A stretch of DNA of 37,185 nucleotides from Clostridiaceae bacterium (lineage in GTDB: Bacteria > Bacillota > Clostridia > Oscillospirales > Butyricicoccaceae): contig JAGZOP010000018.1 in NCBI GenBank assembly GCA_018383195.1, forward strand, positions 1-37,185, read 5' to 3'. Made by a program: the position numbers and the translations under genes. Below the pieces are notes generated by a model, which made no database searches, was not told the DNA's origin, and worked only from the letters and a program-made list of their open reading frames with translations. Of the stretch, positions 17,102 through 24,641 are shown in pieces (positions within the stretch are counted from its first letter, which is position 1; each line of letters begins with the position of its first letter).

Positions 17102-18046
17102 ATGATGACAGTGCTGCTGTCTGCCGCATTTTTTACGATTGGTCTGTATCTGACCATGCGCGGCGGGGATGGATTTGTGGATGCGGCGGCACAGCTTGCA
17201 GAGGAGAGCGGTGCGCCGCGCTTTGTGGTGGGCGCCACCCTGATGAGTGTGTGCACAACGCTGCCCGAACTGATGGTTTCGGTACTGGCAACCATGCGGG
17301 GCGCGTCTGCGCTTGCTGTTGGCAATGCGGTCGGTTCGGCTGCCTGCAATACCGGATTGATTTTGGGAATGTCTGCGCTGCTTGCGCCTGCGGCGTTCCG
17401 GATGCGGGAGGCGCGGAGCAAGGGCGGGCTGATGATTGCCGCCGCCATCCTGCTCGGATGCTTTTTGGAAGACGGGACAATGCAGCCCGGAGAGGCATTG
17501 GGGCTGCTTGCGGTATTGTTTGCGTTTTTGGCGGTCAATTTGCAGAGTGCCGCAGGGGAGACGGCAGAAACGGTGCCTGTGCAGCATGGAAAAGGACGGG
17601 CGGCGCTTTGGATTCATTTTTTTCTGGGCGGCATGGCGGTGGTGCTGGGCGCGCGGCTCATGGTCGATCATGGAGTCATTCTGGCGCGTATGCTTGGAAT
17701 TCCGGAGAGCATCGTCGGGTTGACTTTGGTTGCGCTTGGCACCTCGCTGCCCGAACTGATGACCGCCCTTGCCGCAATCCGCAGGCGGGAAGGCGCACTG
17801 TCTGTGGGCAATATTGTCGGGGCGAATGTGCTCGATCTGGCGCTTGTGCTGCCCGCCTGCACGGCTGCGGGCGGCGGCGTCTTATCGGTTGCGCCCGAGG
17901 TGTTTTTGCGGGATTTACCGTTTACGGTGGTTCTGATGGGGATTGCCATGCTGCCGCCCATGTTTTCCGGGTGCATGCGGCGTGTGCAGGGCGTTTTGCT
18001 GCTCGGGGTGTACGGCTGGTATCTTTTCTGCCTAGTAGGAGGATGA
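17102..18046 (+). CDS. Calcium/sodium antiporter, YrbG/CaCA family
   Basis: A 314-residue membrane protein with about ten helices and two inverted alpha-repeats. The first repeat holds GATLMSVCTTLPELMVSV with VGNAVGSAACNTGLILG; the second holds VGLTLVALGTSLPELMTAL with VGNIVGANVLDLALVL. The glutamates in the two LPEL motifs are the expected ion ligands. The start follows GAGGGGG at 7 nt. The gene stands alone, with the M24 peptidase starting about 110 nt downstream from a separate promoter. Confidence 0.93.
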   Translation: MMTVLLSAAFFTIGLYLTMRGGDGFVDAAAQLAEESGAPRFVVGATLMSVCTTLPELMVSVLATMRGASALAVGNAVGSAACNTGLILGMSALLAPAAFRMREARSKGGLMIAAAILLGCFLEDGTMQPGEALGLLAVLFAFLAVNLQSAAGETAETVPVQHGKGRAALWIHFFLGGMAVVLGARLMVDHGVILARMLGIPESIVGLTLVALGTSLPELMTALAAIRRREGALSVGNIVGANVLDLALVLPACTAAGGGVLSVAPEVFLRDLPFTVVLMGIAMLPPMFSGCMRRVQGVLLLGVYGWYLFCLVGG

Positions 18047-18089
18047 GTGATCTTTTTTTAGCGAAAAACTGCGCAGTGCATGGAAAGTG

Positions 18090-18098
18090 TGCTATAAT
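18090..18098 (+). promoter_or_regulatory. Extended -10 promoter of the M24 peptidase gene
   Basis: TGCTATAAT at 18090-18098; the -35 is weak. The start site would be about 55 nt before the ATG. Confidence 0.6.
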
Positions 18099-18157
18099 TA
18101 CTGTGTACGCTTCCAGACCGGAATGCGTCCAATCCGAATATGAAGGAGTATTCGCAT

Positions 18158-19357
18158 ATGTTTGATTTCCATGCCCGCGTGCCCGGGGAAGAGTTAAACA
18201 GCCGTCTGGCAGCGCTGCGCGCACGCCTTTCAGCGGCTGACCCGGACTGGAAGCTCGCGCTGGTGAGCCATAAGATCAACCTGTATTATTTGACCGGTAC
18301 CATGCAGGACGGCGTGCTGACCGTTACGCCGGACGAAGCCATCCTGTGGGTGCGCCGCAGCTTGGACCGTGCGCAGCGTGAGTCGCTGTTTCCGGATATC
18401 CGCCCCATGCGCTCGTACCGCACACTCGGGGAGCATTTCGCCGAAATTCCGGAGACTGTGTATTTGGAGACCAAGACCGCGGCGCTCGATTGGCTCGGCA
18501 TGGTGCAAAAATATCTGCCGTTTTCCGGGTGGAAACCGCTTGCTCCCCACCTGAATGCGCTGCGCGCGCATAAGAGTGCCTATGAAATCGGCTGCATGCG
18601 TGCGGCGGGTGCGCTGCACGCCGAAGTGATGGAAAGCGTGATGCCGAAACTGATGCGCGAGGGCATGAGCGAGGCAGAGCTGTGCGGCGCGGTCTATCTG
18701 GAACTGCTGAAGCGCGGCTCCATGGGCATCTGCCGGTATAATCAGCCGGTCGGCGAGGATGTCTGCGGGTTTTCCGGCTTTGGAGAGAACACCGTTGACG
18801 CTTTGGCATTTGACGGTCCGGACGGCTGCGCGGGCACCTGCATCGCGGTGCAGGCGATCGGCTCACCGTCGCGCATGCTCAAAAAGGGCGATCTGGTGCT
18901 GATGGACATGCCGGCGGGTCTGCTCGGTTATCATACGGATAAATCGGTGGTATACTACTATGGAACGCTGAAGGATGACCCGAATGCGGCGCTGATCCGC
19001 GAAGCGTACGACCTGTGCGCGTCCATTGAGCGCTGGACGGCGGCGCGGATCGTGCCGGGTGCGATTCCGGAGGAGATCTATCTGGAAGCTGCGGCGATGG
19101 TGCCGGACAAGTTTCAGAAAGGCTTCATGGGCGGCGGCAAGTTCCTCGGTCATTCGATCGGCTTGACCATGGATGAAGCGCCGGTGCTTGCAAAATCGTT
19201 CCGCGAGCCGCTTGCGGAGGGCATGACCTTTGCCATTGAGCCGAAAATTGCGCTGGACGGCATTGGCATGGTCGGCACGGAAAACACCTATCTGGTGACT
19301 GCGGCGGGCGGCGAATCGCTGACCGGTCGTGTGCTGCCGTTGACCGAAATCGGCTGA
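18158..19357 (+). CDS. M24-family metallopeptidase (Xaa-Pro aminopeptidase-like)
   Basis: A 399-residue pita-bread-fold protein. ATG 18158 follows AAGGAG at 18143-18148; the in-frame ATG at 18140 overlaps that RBS and is rejected. The creatinase-like N-domain covers about 1-130 and the catalytic domain about 140-395. Candidate metal ligands are the aspartates of LMDMPAG and HTDKSVVYY, the histidine of FLGHSIGL, and the glutamates of AIEPKIALDG and GTENTYLVT. GHSIGLTMDE differs from the common GHGIGLxxHE at the second histidine, a modest deviation. Expected to cleave Xaa-Pro dipeptides. The degV-type gene follows 12 nt after the stop. Confidence 0.88.
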   Translation: MFDFHARVPGEELNSRLAALRARLSAADPDWKLALVSHKINLYYLTGTMQDGVLTVTPDEAILWVRRSLDRAQRESLFPDIRPMRSYRTLGEHFAEIPETVYLETKTAALDWLGMVQKYLPFSGWKPLAPHLNALRAHKSAYEIGCMRAAGALHAEVMESVMPKLMREGMSEAELCGAVYLELLKRGSMGICRYNQPVGEDVCGFSGFGENTVDALAFDGPDGCAGTCIAVQAIGSPSRMLKKGDLVLMDMPAGLLGYHTDKSVVYYYGTLKDDPNAALIREAYDLCASIERWTAARIVPGAIPEEIYLEAAAMVPDKFQKGFMGGGKFLGHSIGLTMDEAPVLAKSFREPLAEGMTFAIEPKIALDGIGMVGTENTYLVTAAGGESLTGRVLPLTEIG

Positions 19358-19369
19358 GGAGGGGTTAGA

Positions 19370-20239
19370 ATGACAAAATTTATTCTGGTCGCCAATTCGA
19401 CCACCGATGAAACGGCAGAATATTATGAAAAAAATGATATCCGGTGCGCGGCGCTTTCTTTCACCATTGGCGGCAAAACGATCAAAGAGGATTTCGGACG
19501 CACGATGCCGTTTGAGGAATTTTTCGAGAATCTCCGTGCGGGCAATATGAGTACGACGTCTCAGGCACAGCTTGAGGATTATCTGACGATTTTCCGTGCA
19601 GCTTGCGCCGAGGGCAAGGATGTACTTTATGTTGGATTTTCGTCCGGTCTGTCCGGCTCGTACCATGCGGGTTGCATGGCGGCAGCCGAGGTGCGCGAGG
19701 AATATCCGGAGCGCACCATCCGCTGTGTCGATTCGCTTGCCGCAGCCGGCGGAGAAGCGATTTTGGTAGAAAAGGCACGGCAGATGCGCGATGCGGGCTG
19801 CACGGCAGACGAGGCGGGGGACGCAGTCGAAGCGCTGCGGCAGAGGGTCATCCATCTGGTCACGGTGGACGATCTCAACCATCTGTGGCGCGGCGGCCGC
19901 GTCAGCCGTACCTCGGCGGTGGTCGGCGGGCTGATCGGCATTAAGCCGATGATTTATCTCGATGACAACGGCAAGCTCGAGGTCTGCGGCAAGATTCGCG
20001 GACGGAAAAAAGCGCTGAACGCGCTCGCCGAGACCACGTTGGCGCAGATCACCGATCGGAACACACCGGTGCGCATCAGCCACGGCGACTGCGCGGAGGA
20101 TGCGCAGTATGTCGCGGCGCAGCTCGAAGCCGCGGGGCTGAAAACCGAGGTGCGCATGATCGACACGGTCATCGGCTCGCACACCGGTCCGGGCGTCATG
20201 ACTACGTTCTTTGTCGGCAGCGCGCGTGCGCCGTTTTAA
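19370..20239 (+). CDS. DegV/FakB-type fatty-acid-binding protein
   Basis: A 289-residue cytosolic protein of the DegV family, which holds a fatty acid for phosphorylation by FakA. Family marks are STTSQAQ near residues 61-67, VLYVGFSSGLSGSYHA, LNHLWRGGRVSRTSAVVGGL followed by IGIKPMIYLDDNGKL, and the C-terminal SHTGPGVMTTFFVG. The RBS is GAGGAGGGG. It forms a two-gene unit with the M24 peptidase and ends at the terminator at 20310-20343. No fakA lies in the window. Confidence 0.93.
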   Translation: MTKFILVANSTTDETAEYYEKNDIRCAALSFTIGGKTIKEDFGRTMPFEEFFENLRAGNMSTTSQAQLEDYLTIFRAACAEGKDVLYVGFSSGLSGSYHAGCMAAAEVREEYPERTIRCVDSLAAAGGEAILVEKARQMRDAGCTADEAGDAVEALRQRVIHLVTVDDLNHLWRGGRVSRTSAVVGGLIGIKPMIYLDDNGKLEVCGKIRGRKKALNALAETTLAQITDRNTPVRISHGDCAEDAQYVAAQLEAAGLKTEVRMIDTVIGSHTGPGVMTTFFVGSARAPF

Positions 20240-20253
20240 TAAGCGGAGCGCTG

Positions 20254-20297
20254 GCAGGGGCGCCGCCCCTGCACCCCGCGAGCCTTTGAAAAGGCTC
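20254..20297. repeat. Paired hairpins, possible interspersed repeat element
   Basis: GCAGGGGC/GCCCCTGC (20254-20261 with 20265-20272) is followed by GAGCCTTT/AAAGGCTC (20280-20287 with 20290-20297). The arrangement resembles short GC-rich intergenic elements scattered through genomes of related gut Clostridia, but I cannot check copies elsewhere. Confidence 0.4.
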
Positions 20298-20309
20298 GAG
20301 CCAAACTTA

Positions 20310-20343
20310 AAAAACCCCGAAACCAGTCGGTTTCGGGGTTTTT
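20310..20343. terminator. Bidirectional terminator between degV-type gene and pgsA
   Basis: AAAAACCCCGAAACC (20310-20324), loop AGTC, then GGTTTCGGGGTTTTT (20329-20343). Confidence 0.93.
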
Positions 20344-20350
20344 GTGTTTT

Positions 20351-20986
20351 TTATTTTTCCTTAACTGCGCCGTCCTTGATAAGGTCCCAGTTCTTTCTGA
20401 GATAGTCCCAGCCGGAGTACAGGGTAACGAGCGTCATGACCCATGCGACAATCGACGGGAGGCTGATGCCGCCGACCAGAATGTAGGTCGGACCGTCTGC
20501 GCCGCCGATGACGCCCAGGCTGCCGGCTGTGCCGAATACGGCGGTGAAATCAGCGGAAGCTGCGAAGATCAGGAGCAGGAAGTCGAGGATGATTCCCGCA
20601 ATCTGCACGCAGGTTTTGACCTTGCCGGTCCAAGTCGCGGCGAGGACACGACCCTTATTGGCTGCTACAATGCGCAGCGAAGTAATGATAAATTCGCGTG
20701 CGAGGATGATGAACACCATCCACGACGGGAAAATGCCCTTTTCGATGAAGATGAGCAGGGCGGCGGTGACGAGCAGCTTATCTGCAAGCGGATCGACGAA
20801 CTTGCCGAAGTCGGTCACCTGATTGTACTTGCGGGCGATGTAGCCGTCCAGAAAATCGGTGAAGGATGCGGTGCAGAACAGCACGAGTGCAATCACCAAG
20901 CTGGTAAAATCGGCTTGCAGTGCAAACCAGATGAAAAACGGAATCATCGCAATGCGGATGAGCGTGATTTTATTTGCTGTGGTCAT
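20351..20986 (-). CDS. pgsA: CDP-diacylglycerol-glycerol-3-phosphate 3-phosphatidyltransferase
   Basis: A 211-residue membrane enzyme making phosphatidylglycerol phosphate from CDP-diacylglycerol. The CDP-alcohol phosphatidyltransferase motif is intact: DFLDGYIAR at 44-52, G61, D65 and D69 (GKFVDPLADK). The helices fit the family. Odd feature: residues about 145-173 form an extra segment containing GVIGGADGPTYILVGG, a motif otherwise characteristic of sodium-pumping decarboxylase beta subunits. This makes the protein slightly longer than the roughly 180-195 residues usual for PgsA. The RBS AGGAGG overlaps the end of rimO; the two form an operon. Confidence 0.93.
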   Translation of the reverse strand: MTTANKITLIRIAMIPFFIWFALQADFTSLVIALVLFCTASFTDFLDGYIARKYNQVTDFGKFVDPLADKLLVTAALLIFIEKGIFPSWMVFIILAREFIITSLRIVAANKGRVLAATWTGKVKTCVQIAGIILDFLLLIFAASADFTAVFGTAGSLGVIGGADGPTYILVGGISLPSIVAWVMTLVTLYSGWDYLRKNWDLIKDGAVKEK

Positions 20987-20992
20987 TTTGGG

Positions 20993-22321
20993 TTAGCCTC
21001 CTACCCGGACGCCCTCTAAATCGGCGCCCAGACTGTTTTCGATGCGCACGGTGACGAATGTACCGGGCTGGACTTCGGTTTCCGAGGCAAAGAACACTTT
21101 GCCGTCCACTTCGACCGAGTCGGCGTAGCTGCGGCCGAACCAAAGTCCGGACTCATTATCCCACCCTTCGCACAAAACGTCAAGCGTTTCATGCATACGG
21201 GACAGGTTATAGTCGTCGATGACGCCCGATTGCAGCTCTTCGACAATCAGGCGGCGGCGATGCTTTTCCTCTTCGTCGATCTGGTCGGGGAGTTCGGCGG
21301 CTTCGGTGCCCTCTTCGGGGGAGAACTCGAATACGCCGGCGCGTTCGATGCGCACATCCTGCAAGAATTCGCACAGTTCGGTGAATTCCTCCTCAGTCTC
21401 GCCGGGCAGACCGACAATCAGGCTGGTGCGCAGCACCAGACCGGGAATGCGGGCGCGCAGGGTGCGGATGAGCGCAGTCAGGCTTTCACGGTCGCCGGGA
21501 CGGTGCATGGCACGCAGGATGCGCTTCGATACGTGCTGGAGCGGGATATCGAGATACTTGACGATCTTCGGCTCCTCTGCGATGACGTCAATCAGCTCGT
21601 CGGTAATCTGGTCGGGGTAGAGATAGTGCAGGCGCACCCACGTGAAATCCATTTTGCATAACTCACGCAGCAGGGCGGGCAGCAGGCGCTTGTGCTCCGC
21701 GAGGTCAAGACCATATTTGGTGATGTCCTGCGCGATGACGATCAGCTCTTTTACGCCGTCTGCGGCAAGCGCGCGCGCTTCTTCGAGCAGGTTTTGGAAA
21801 TCGCGGCTGCGGTAGGGACCGCGCAGCTTGGGGATGATGCAGTAAGCGCACTTATTGGAGCAGCCCTCTGCAATTTTGAGGTATGCGGTGTAAGACGGGG
21901 TCAGGCGGTCGCGGCTGCCGTCCAGTGCAGCGGCCGTCATATCTGCCATGTATGCGGCTTTTTTACCCGAGAGGACGTCCTGCACGGCATCCACGATGTT
22001 GTCATAGCTGCCGGTGCCGCAGATGACATCGACTTCGGGCAGATCGGTTTCAATTTCGGTGCGGTAGCGCTGCGCAAGGCAGCCGGTGACAATCAGCCCC
22101 TTGAGCGTGCCCTCTTCCTTGTAGCGCGCCACATCGAGGATGGTTTCAATGGCTTCGCTCTTGGCAGCCTCAATAAAGCCGCAGGTGTTGACAATGCCGA
22201 CATCGGCTTCGGACATTTCGTCGGTGATGGCATAGCCTGCTTCGCGCAGACGGGCGAGCATATGTTCAGAATCCACAAGATTCTTGGCACAACCGAGTGA
22301 AATCAGCGAAATTTTGGTCAA
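20993..22321 (-). CDS. rimO: Ribosomal protein S12 methylthiotransferase
   Basis: A 442-residue radical-SAM enzyme that methylthiolates an aspartate of ribosomal protein S12. The N-terminal MTTase domain has the cysteines of SLGCAKN, NTCGF and TGCLAQ. The radical-SAM cluster motif is CSNKCAYC and a C-terminal TRAM domain follows. I prefer a TTG start at 22321 (giving MTKISLISLGC), because the ATG at 22336 lies on the Shine-Dalgarno itself (GGGAGGAAG). LRGPYRSRDF favours RimO over MiaB. pgsA follows after 6 nt. Confidence 0.94.
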   Translation of the reverse strand: MTKISLISLGCAKNLVDSEHMLARLREAGYAITDEMSEADVGIVNTCGFIEAAKSEAIETILDVARYKEEGTLKGLIVTGCLAQRYRTEIETDLPEVDVICGTGSYDNIVDAVQDVLSGKKAAYMADMTAAALDGSRDRLTPSYTAYLKIAEGCSNKCAYCIIPKLRGPYRSRDFQNLLEEARALAADGVKELIVIAQDITKYGLDLAEHKRLLPALLRELCKMDFTWVRLHYLYPDQITDELIDVIAEEPKIVKYLDIPLQHVSKRILRAMHRPGDRESLTALIRTLRARIPGLVLRTSLIVGLPGETEEEFTELCEFLQDVRIERAGVFEFSPEEGTEAAELPDQIDEEEKHRRRLIVEELQSGVIDDYNLSRMHETLDVLCEGWDNESGLWFGRSYADSVEVDGKVFFASETEVQPGTFVTVRIENSLGADLEGVRVGG

Positions 22322-22353
22322 AATTCTTCCTCCCATAAACTTTTATTCAGTCT

Positions 22354-22382
22354 ATTCTATCATACAAGCGGCGGTTTGTCAG
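22354..22382 (-). promoter_or_regulatory. Promoter of rimO-pgsA
   Basis: Minus-strand CTGACA (22377-22382), a 17-nt spacer and TAGAAT (22354-22359). Confidence 0.6.
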
Positions 22383-22417
22383 TAGAAAAACTGACAGAAA
22401 AGTGCGGAAGTCCGCCC

Positions 22418-22738
22418 TCAAAATCCGAATAGGACAGCGGGGAGAAAAAGGAGCAGATGCGCTGCGAGTATGACGGTGAGCAAAACGGCATCCATGGCGA
22501 GAACAAGCCCAATTTTGGAAGGGCGCGGGGTGTGATAGATTTTCCGCAGCAGGAGGATGGAGCAGACGAGCAGCGCTGCATCCAGAAAGGGCGGGACTGA
22601 CAGCAGCTGAGCAAGAAAATTGGCGGTCGGTGTGGGCGCATCTGCGGCAAATTGGAATGCAAAGAAGTGTAGGGGCAGCAGACTTATTGCGGCAGATGTC
22701 AGCAATACGGTACAGAGCCGAAATGTTTTCTGAGACAT
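22418..22738 (-). CDS. Small three-helix membrane protein of unknown function
   Basis: A 106-residue protein. ATG 22738 follows AAGGAGGG; an upstream in-frame ATG at 22759 is ahead of that RBS. Three hydrophobic stretches (about 7-31, 45-70, 82-104) with a short basic loop (RKIYHTPRPSK) predict an integral membrane protein. I recognise no family. It lies between recX and rimO and has a possible promoter inside the inverted repeat at 22765-22800. Confidence 0.7.
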   Translation of the reverse strand: MSQKTFRLCTVLLTSAAISLLPLHFFAFQFAADAPTPTANFLAQLLSVPPFLDAALLVCSILLLRKIYHTPRPSKIGLVLAMDAVLLTVILAAHLLLFLPAVLFGF

Positions 22739-22764
22739 CGAAATCCCTCCTTCGAACAAAAGAA

Positions 22765-22800
22765 AACCGTTTCCATCCTGAGAATAGCATGGAAACGGTT
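22765..22800 (-). terminator. Inverted repeat after recX: terminator and possible operator
   Basis: AACCGTTTCCAT (22765-22776) and ATGGAAACGGTT (22789-22800) are perfect 12-bp arms around a 12-nt loop. Read on the minus strand, the stem is followed by TTTTCTTTTG, so it can terminate recA-recX. The loop also holds TGCTATTCT, an extended -10 for the small membrane gene, so the arms could be an operator. Confidence 0.65.
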
Positions 22801-22840
22801 CGGATACAATGTGTAAGTTTACCAGAAAAGAATAAATATT

Positions 22841-23323
22841 TTAGTCGAATTGCTCGTCCAGTTCTGCGCCGTATTCATTCAGTGCGCGGCGGATATCGCC
22901 CCATTTGAAACCGCGCCGCTGCAAAAACGCAATGGTGCGCTGCACCTGCTTGGGGTCGGATAAATCGCCCTTTAATTTTTTTTCGAGCAGGCTGCGCAGG
23001 GCGCCGCCGTCCGGTTCGTAGTCCTCCATTGCGGCATCCGTATCTTCGCGGCTCACGCCGCGGCGGCGCAGTTCCTGCCGGATGCGCAGTTCCCCATAGC
23101 CGCGGCGCTCGTAGGAATGCACCGTGGATTCAGCGAAGCGGCTGTCGCTCAGCAGTCCGCGTTCCAAAAGCCATGCGATGGCGTAATCGGCGGCATCCTC
23201 GCTGTGACCCTTGGAAAGCAGTTTTTCCCGCAGCGCGGAAACGCTCAACGCGCGGTAGGAAAGCTGCTTTGCCGCCGCGTCAAGCGCAGACTGATAGGCT
23301 TTTTCCAGTTCCTCGCGTGTCAT
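22841..23323 (-). CDS. recX: RecA regulator RecX
   Basis: A 160-residue helical protein that modulates RecA filaments. RecX repeats are visible: ALSVSALREKLLSKGHSEDAADYAIAWLLERGLLSDSRFAES, then RGYGELRIRQELRRRGVS, then the C-terminal FLQRRGFKWGDIRRALNEY. The start overlaps the recA stop by one base (TAATG), so the pair is translationally coupled. Length and order are standard for Clostridia. Confidence 0.95.
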   Translation of the reverse strand: MTREELEKAYQSALDAAAKQLSYRALSVSALREKLLSKGHSEDAADYAIAWLLERGLLSDSRFAESTVHSYERRGYGELRIRQELRRRGVSREDTDAAMEDYEPDGGALRSLLEKKLKGDLSDPKQVQRTIAFLQRRGFKWGDIRRALNEYGAELDEQFD

Positions 23324-24504
23324 TATACTTCGAGGTCGTCGTCAAAGTCATCTGCGTCAATCGAGACTGCCTTGGCAGATGAAGTCGGTGCCTTTGCGGG
23401 CTTGGGGGCATCCTCATCCTCACTGGACACCTTGCCCTTTGCAGCAGGTTTTCCGCCCTTTTTGAGCCCTTCTGCCTGTTCTGCGCGGATAGCTTCCTCG
23501 ATCTGTTTGCGTACACGCTCGGCATCCTCGGGATGCTCTTTGAAGTAGAGTTTGGCATTGTCGCGGCCCTGACCCAGACGGATGTCGCCCAGAGAGAACC
23601 ATGCGCCGGCCTTTTGCACGATGCCGTATTTGACGCCCAAATCGACGAGCTCACCGGTCATGGAGATTCCCTCGCCGTACATGATATCAAATTCGGCTTC
23701 CTTGAACGGAGGAGCAACCTTGTTTTTCACAATTTTGCAGCGGGTGTGGCTGCCTATCAGTTCGGAGCCATTTTTCAGATGCTCGGTGCGGCGCACATCG
23801 ATGCGTACCGAGGCGTAGAACTTGAGCGCACGGCCGCCGGTTGTAACTTCAGGGTTGCCGTAAATGACGCCGACCTTTTCACGAAGCTGGTTGATGAAGA
23901 TTACGCAGCAGTTGGACTTTGCAATCGAACCGGCAAGTTTGCGCATCGCCTGACTCATCATTCGGGCATGCAGACCGACAAAGGAATCGCCCATGTCGCC
24001 CTCAATCTCGGCGCGCGGCACGAGCGCGGCAACCGAGTCCACAACGACAATGTCGATTGCGCCCGAACGCACGAGCGCTTCGGCAATTTCAAGACCCTGC
24101 TCGCCGGTATCCGGCTGAGAAACGAGCAGACTGTCGATGTCCACACCGAGCGCACGGGCGTAAATCGGGTCGAGCGCGTGCTCGGCGTCAATGAACGCGG
24201 CTTCGCCGCCCATCTTCTGTGCCTGTGCGACCGCATGCAGTGCGACTGTTGTTTTACCGGAGGATTCCGGCCCGTAAATCTCGATGATGCGGCCGCGCGG
24301 CAGACCGCCGATGCCGAGCGCCATATCCAGACCGATGGAGCCGGTTGGAATGTGCTCCACATTCATGCCGGTGTTTTCGCCCAAACGCATGACTGCGCCT
24401 TTGCCGAAGTTCTTTTCGATCTGCCCGAGCGCCTGTGCAAGCGCTTTCTTTTTATCCGCAGCCGGTGCGACCGGCTCTAAGTGTTTCTTTTTATCTGCTG
24501 CCAT
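23323..24504 (-). CDS. recA: DNA recombination and SOS protein RecA
   Basis: A 393-residue recombinase that promotes strand exchange and LexA self-cleavage. Walker A is GPESSGKT at 78-85; VVVDSVAALVPRAEIEGDMGD and FINQLREKVGVIYGNPEVTTGGRALKFY are conserved core. The C-terminal tail is long and acidic (EDEDAP... DDFDDDLEV). There is no intein. The RBS AGGAGG (24514-24519) precedes the ATG. Its promoter carries a LexA box and its leader a terminator-like hairpin. Confidence 0.98.
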   Translation of the reverse strand: MAADKKKHLEPVAPAADKKKALAQALGQIEKNFGKGAVMRLGENTGMNVEHIPTGSIGLDMALGIGGLPRGRIIEIYGPESSGKTTVALHAVAQAQKMGGEAAFIDAEHALDPIYARALGVDIDSLLVSQPDTGEQGLEIAEALVRSGAIDIVVVDSVAALVPRAEIEGDMGDSFVGLHARMMSQAMRKLAGSIAKSNCCVIFINQLREKVGVIYGNPEVTTGGRALKFYASVRIDVRRTEHLKNGSELIGSHTRCKIVKNKVAPPFKEAEFDIMYGEGISMTGELVDLGVKYGIVQKAGAWFSLGDIRLGQGRDNAKLYFKEHPEDAERVRKQIEEAIRAEQAEGLKKGGKPAAKGKVSSEDEDAPKPAKAPTSSAKAVSIDADDFDDDLEV

Positions 24505-24536
24505 GATGCATGACCTCCTGACAAAACAATGAAAAA

Positions 24537-24555
24537 GGATGCGCAGGGCGCATCC
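24537..24555 (-). terminator. Terminator-like hairpin in the recA leader
   Basis: On the minus strand GGATGCGC, loop CCT, GCGCATCC, then TTTTT (24536-24532), lying between the recA promoter and its RBS. The 5' arm begins right after GTCAGGAGG, a sequence repeated at the real RBS. It may attenuate recA transcription or shape the leader. Confidence 0.65.
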
Positions 24556-24569
24556 TCCTGACTGGTATC

Positions 24570-24598
24570 ATCATACCACGGTGTTATTTTGTTTGCAA
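24570..24598 (-). promoter_or_regulatory. recA promoter
   Basis: Minus-strand TTGCAA (24593-24598), a 17-nt spacer and TATGAT (24570-24575). The leader is about 58 nt. Confidence 0.85.
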
Positions 24599-24607
24599 GA
24601 CATTTCT

Positions 24608-24621
24608 CGAAAAAATGTTCG
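24608..24621. promoter_or_regulatory. LexA (SOS) box upstream of recA
   Basis: Minus-strand CGAACATTTTTTCG, one mismatch from CGAAC-N4-GTTCG, placed just upstream of the recA -35. This is established SOS architecture in Firmicutes; the assignment to LexA is by position and motif. Confidence 0.75.
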
Positions 24622-24641
24622 ATTATTTTTGGAGGCAAAAA

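Noticed and set aside
16951..17538. Upstream extension of the cardiolipin synthase frame
   Set aside because: The extension opposes the antiporter gene, lacks family similarity, and a strong RBS sits at the ATG at 16950.
18863..20182. A 439-codon antisense frame over the M24 and DegV-type genes
   Set aside because: It spans two convincing genes on the other strand and shows no protein family features.
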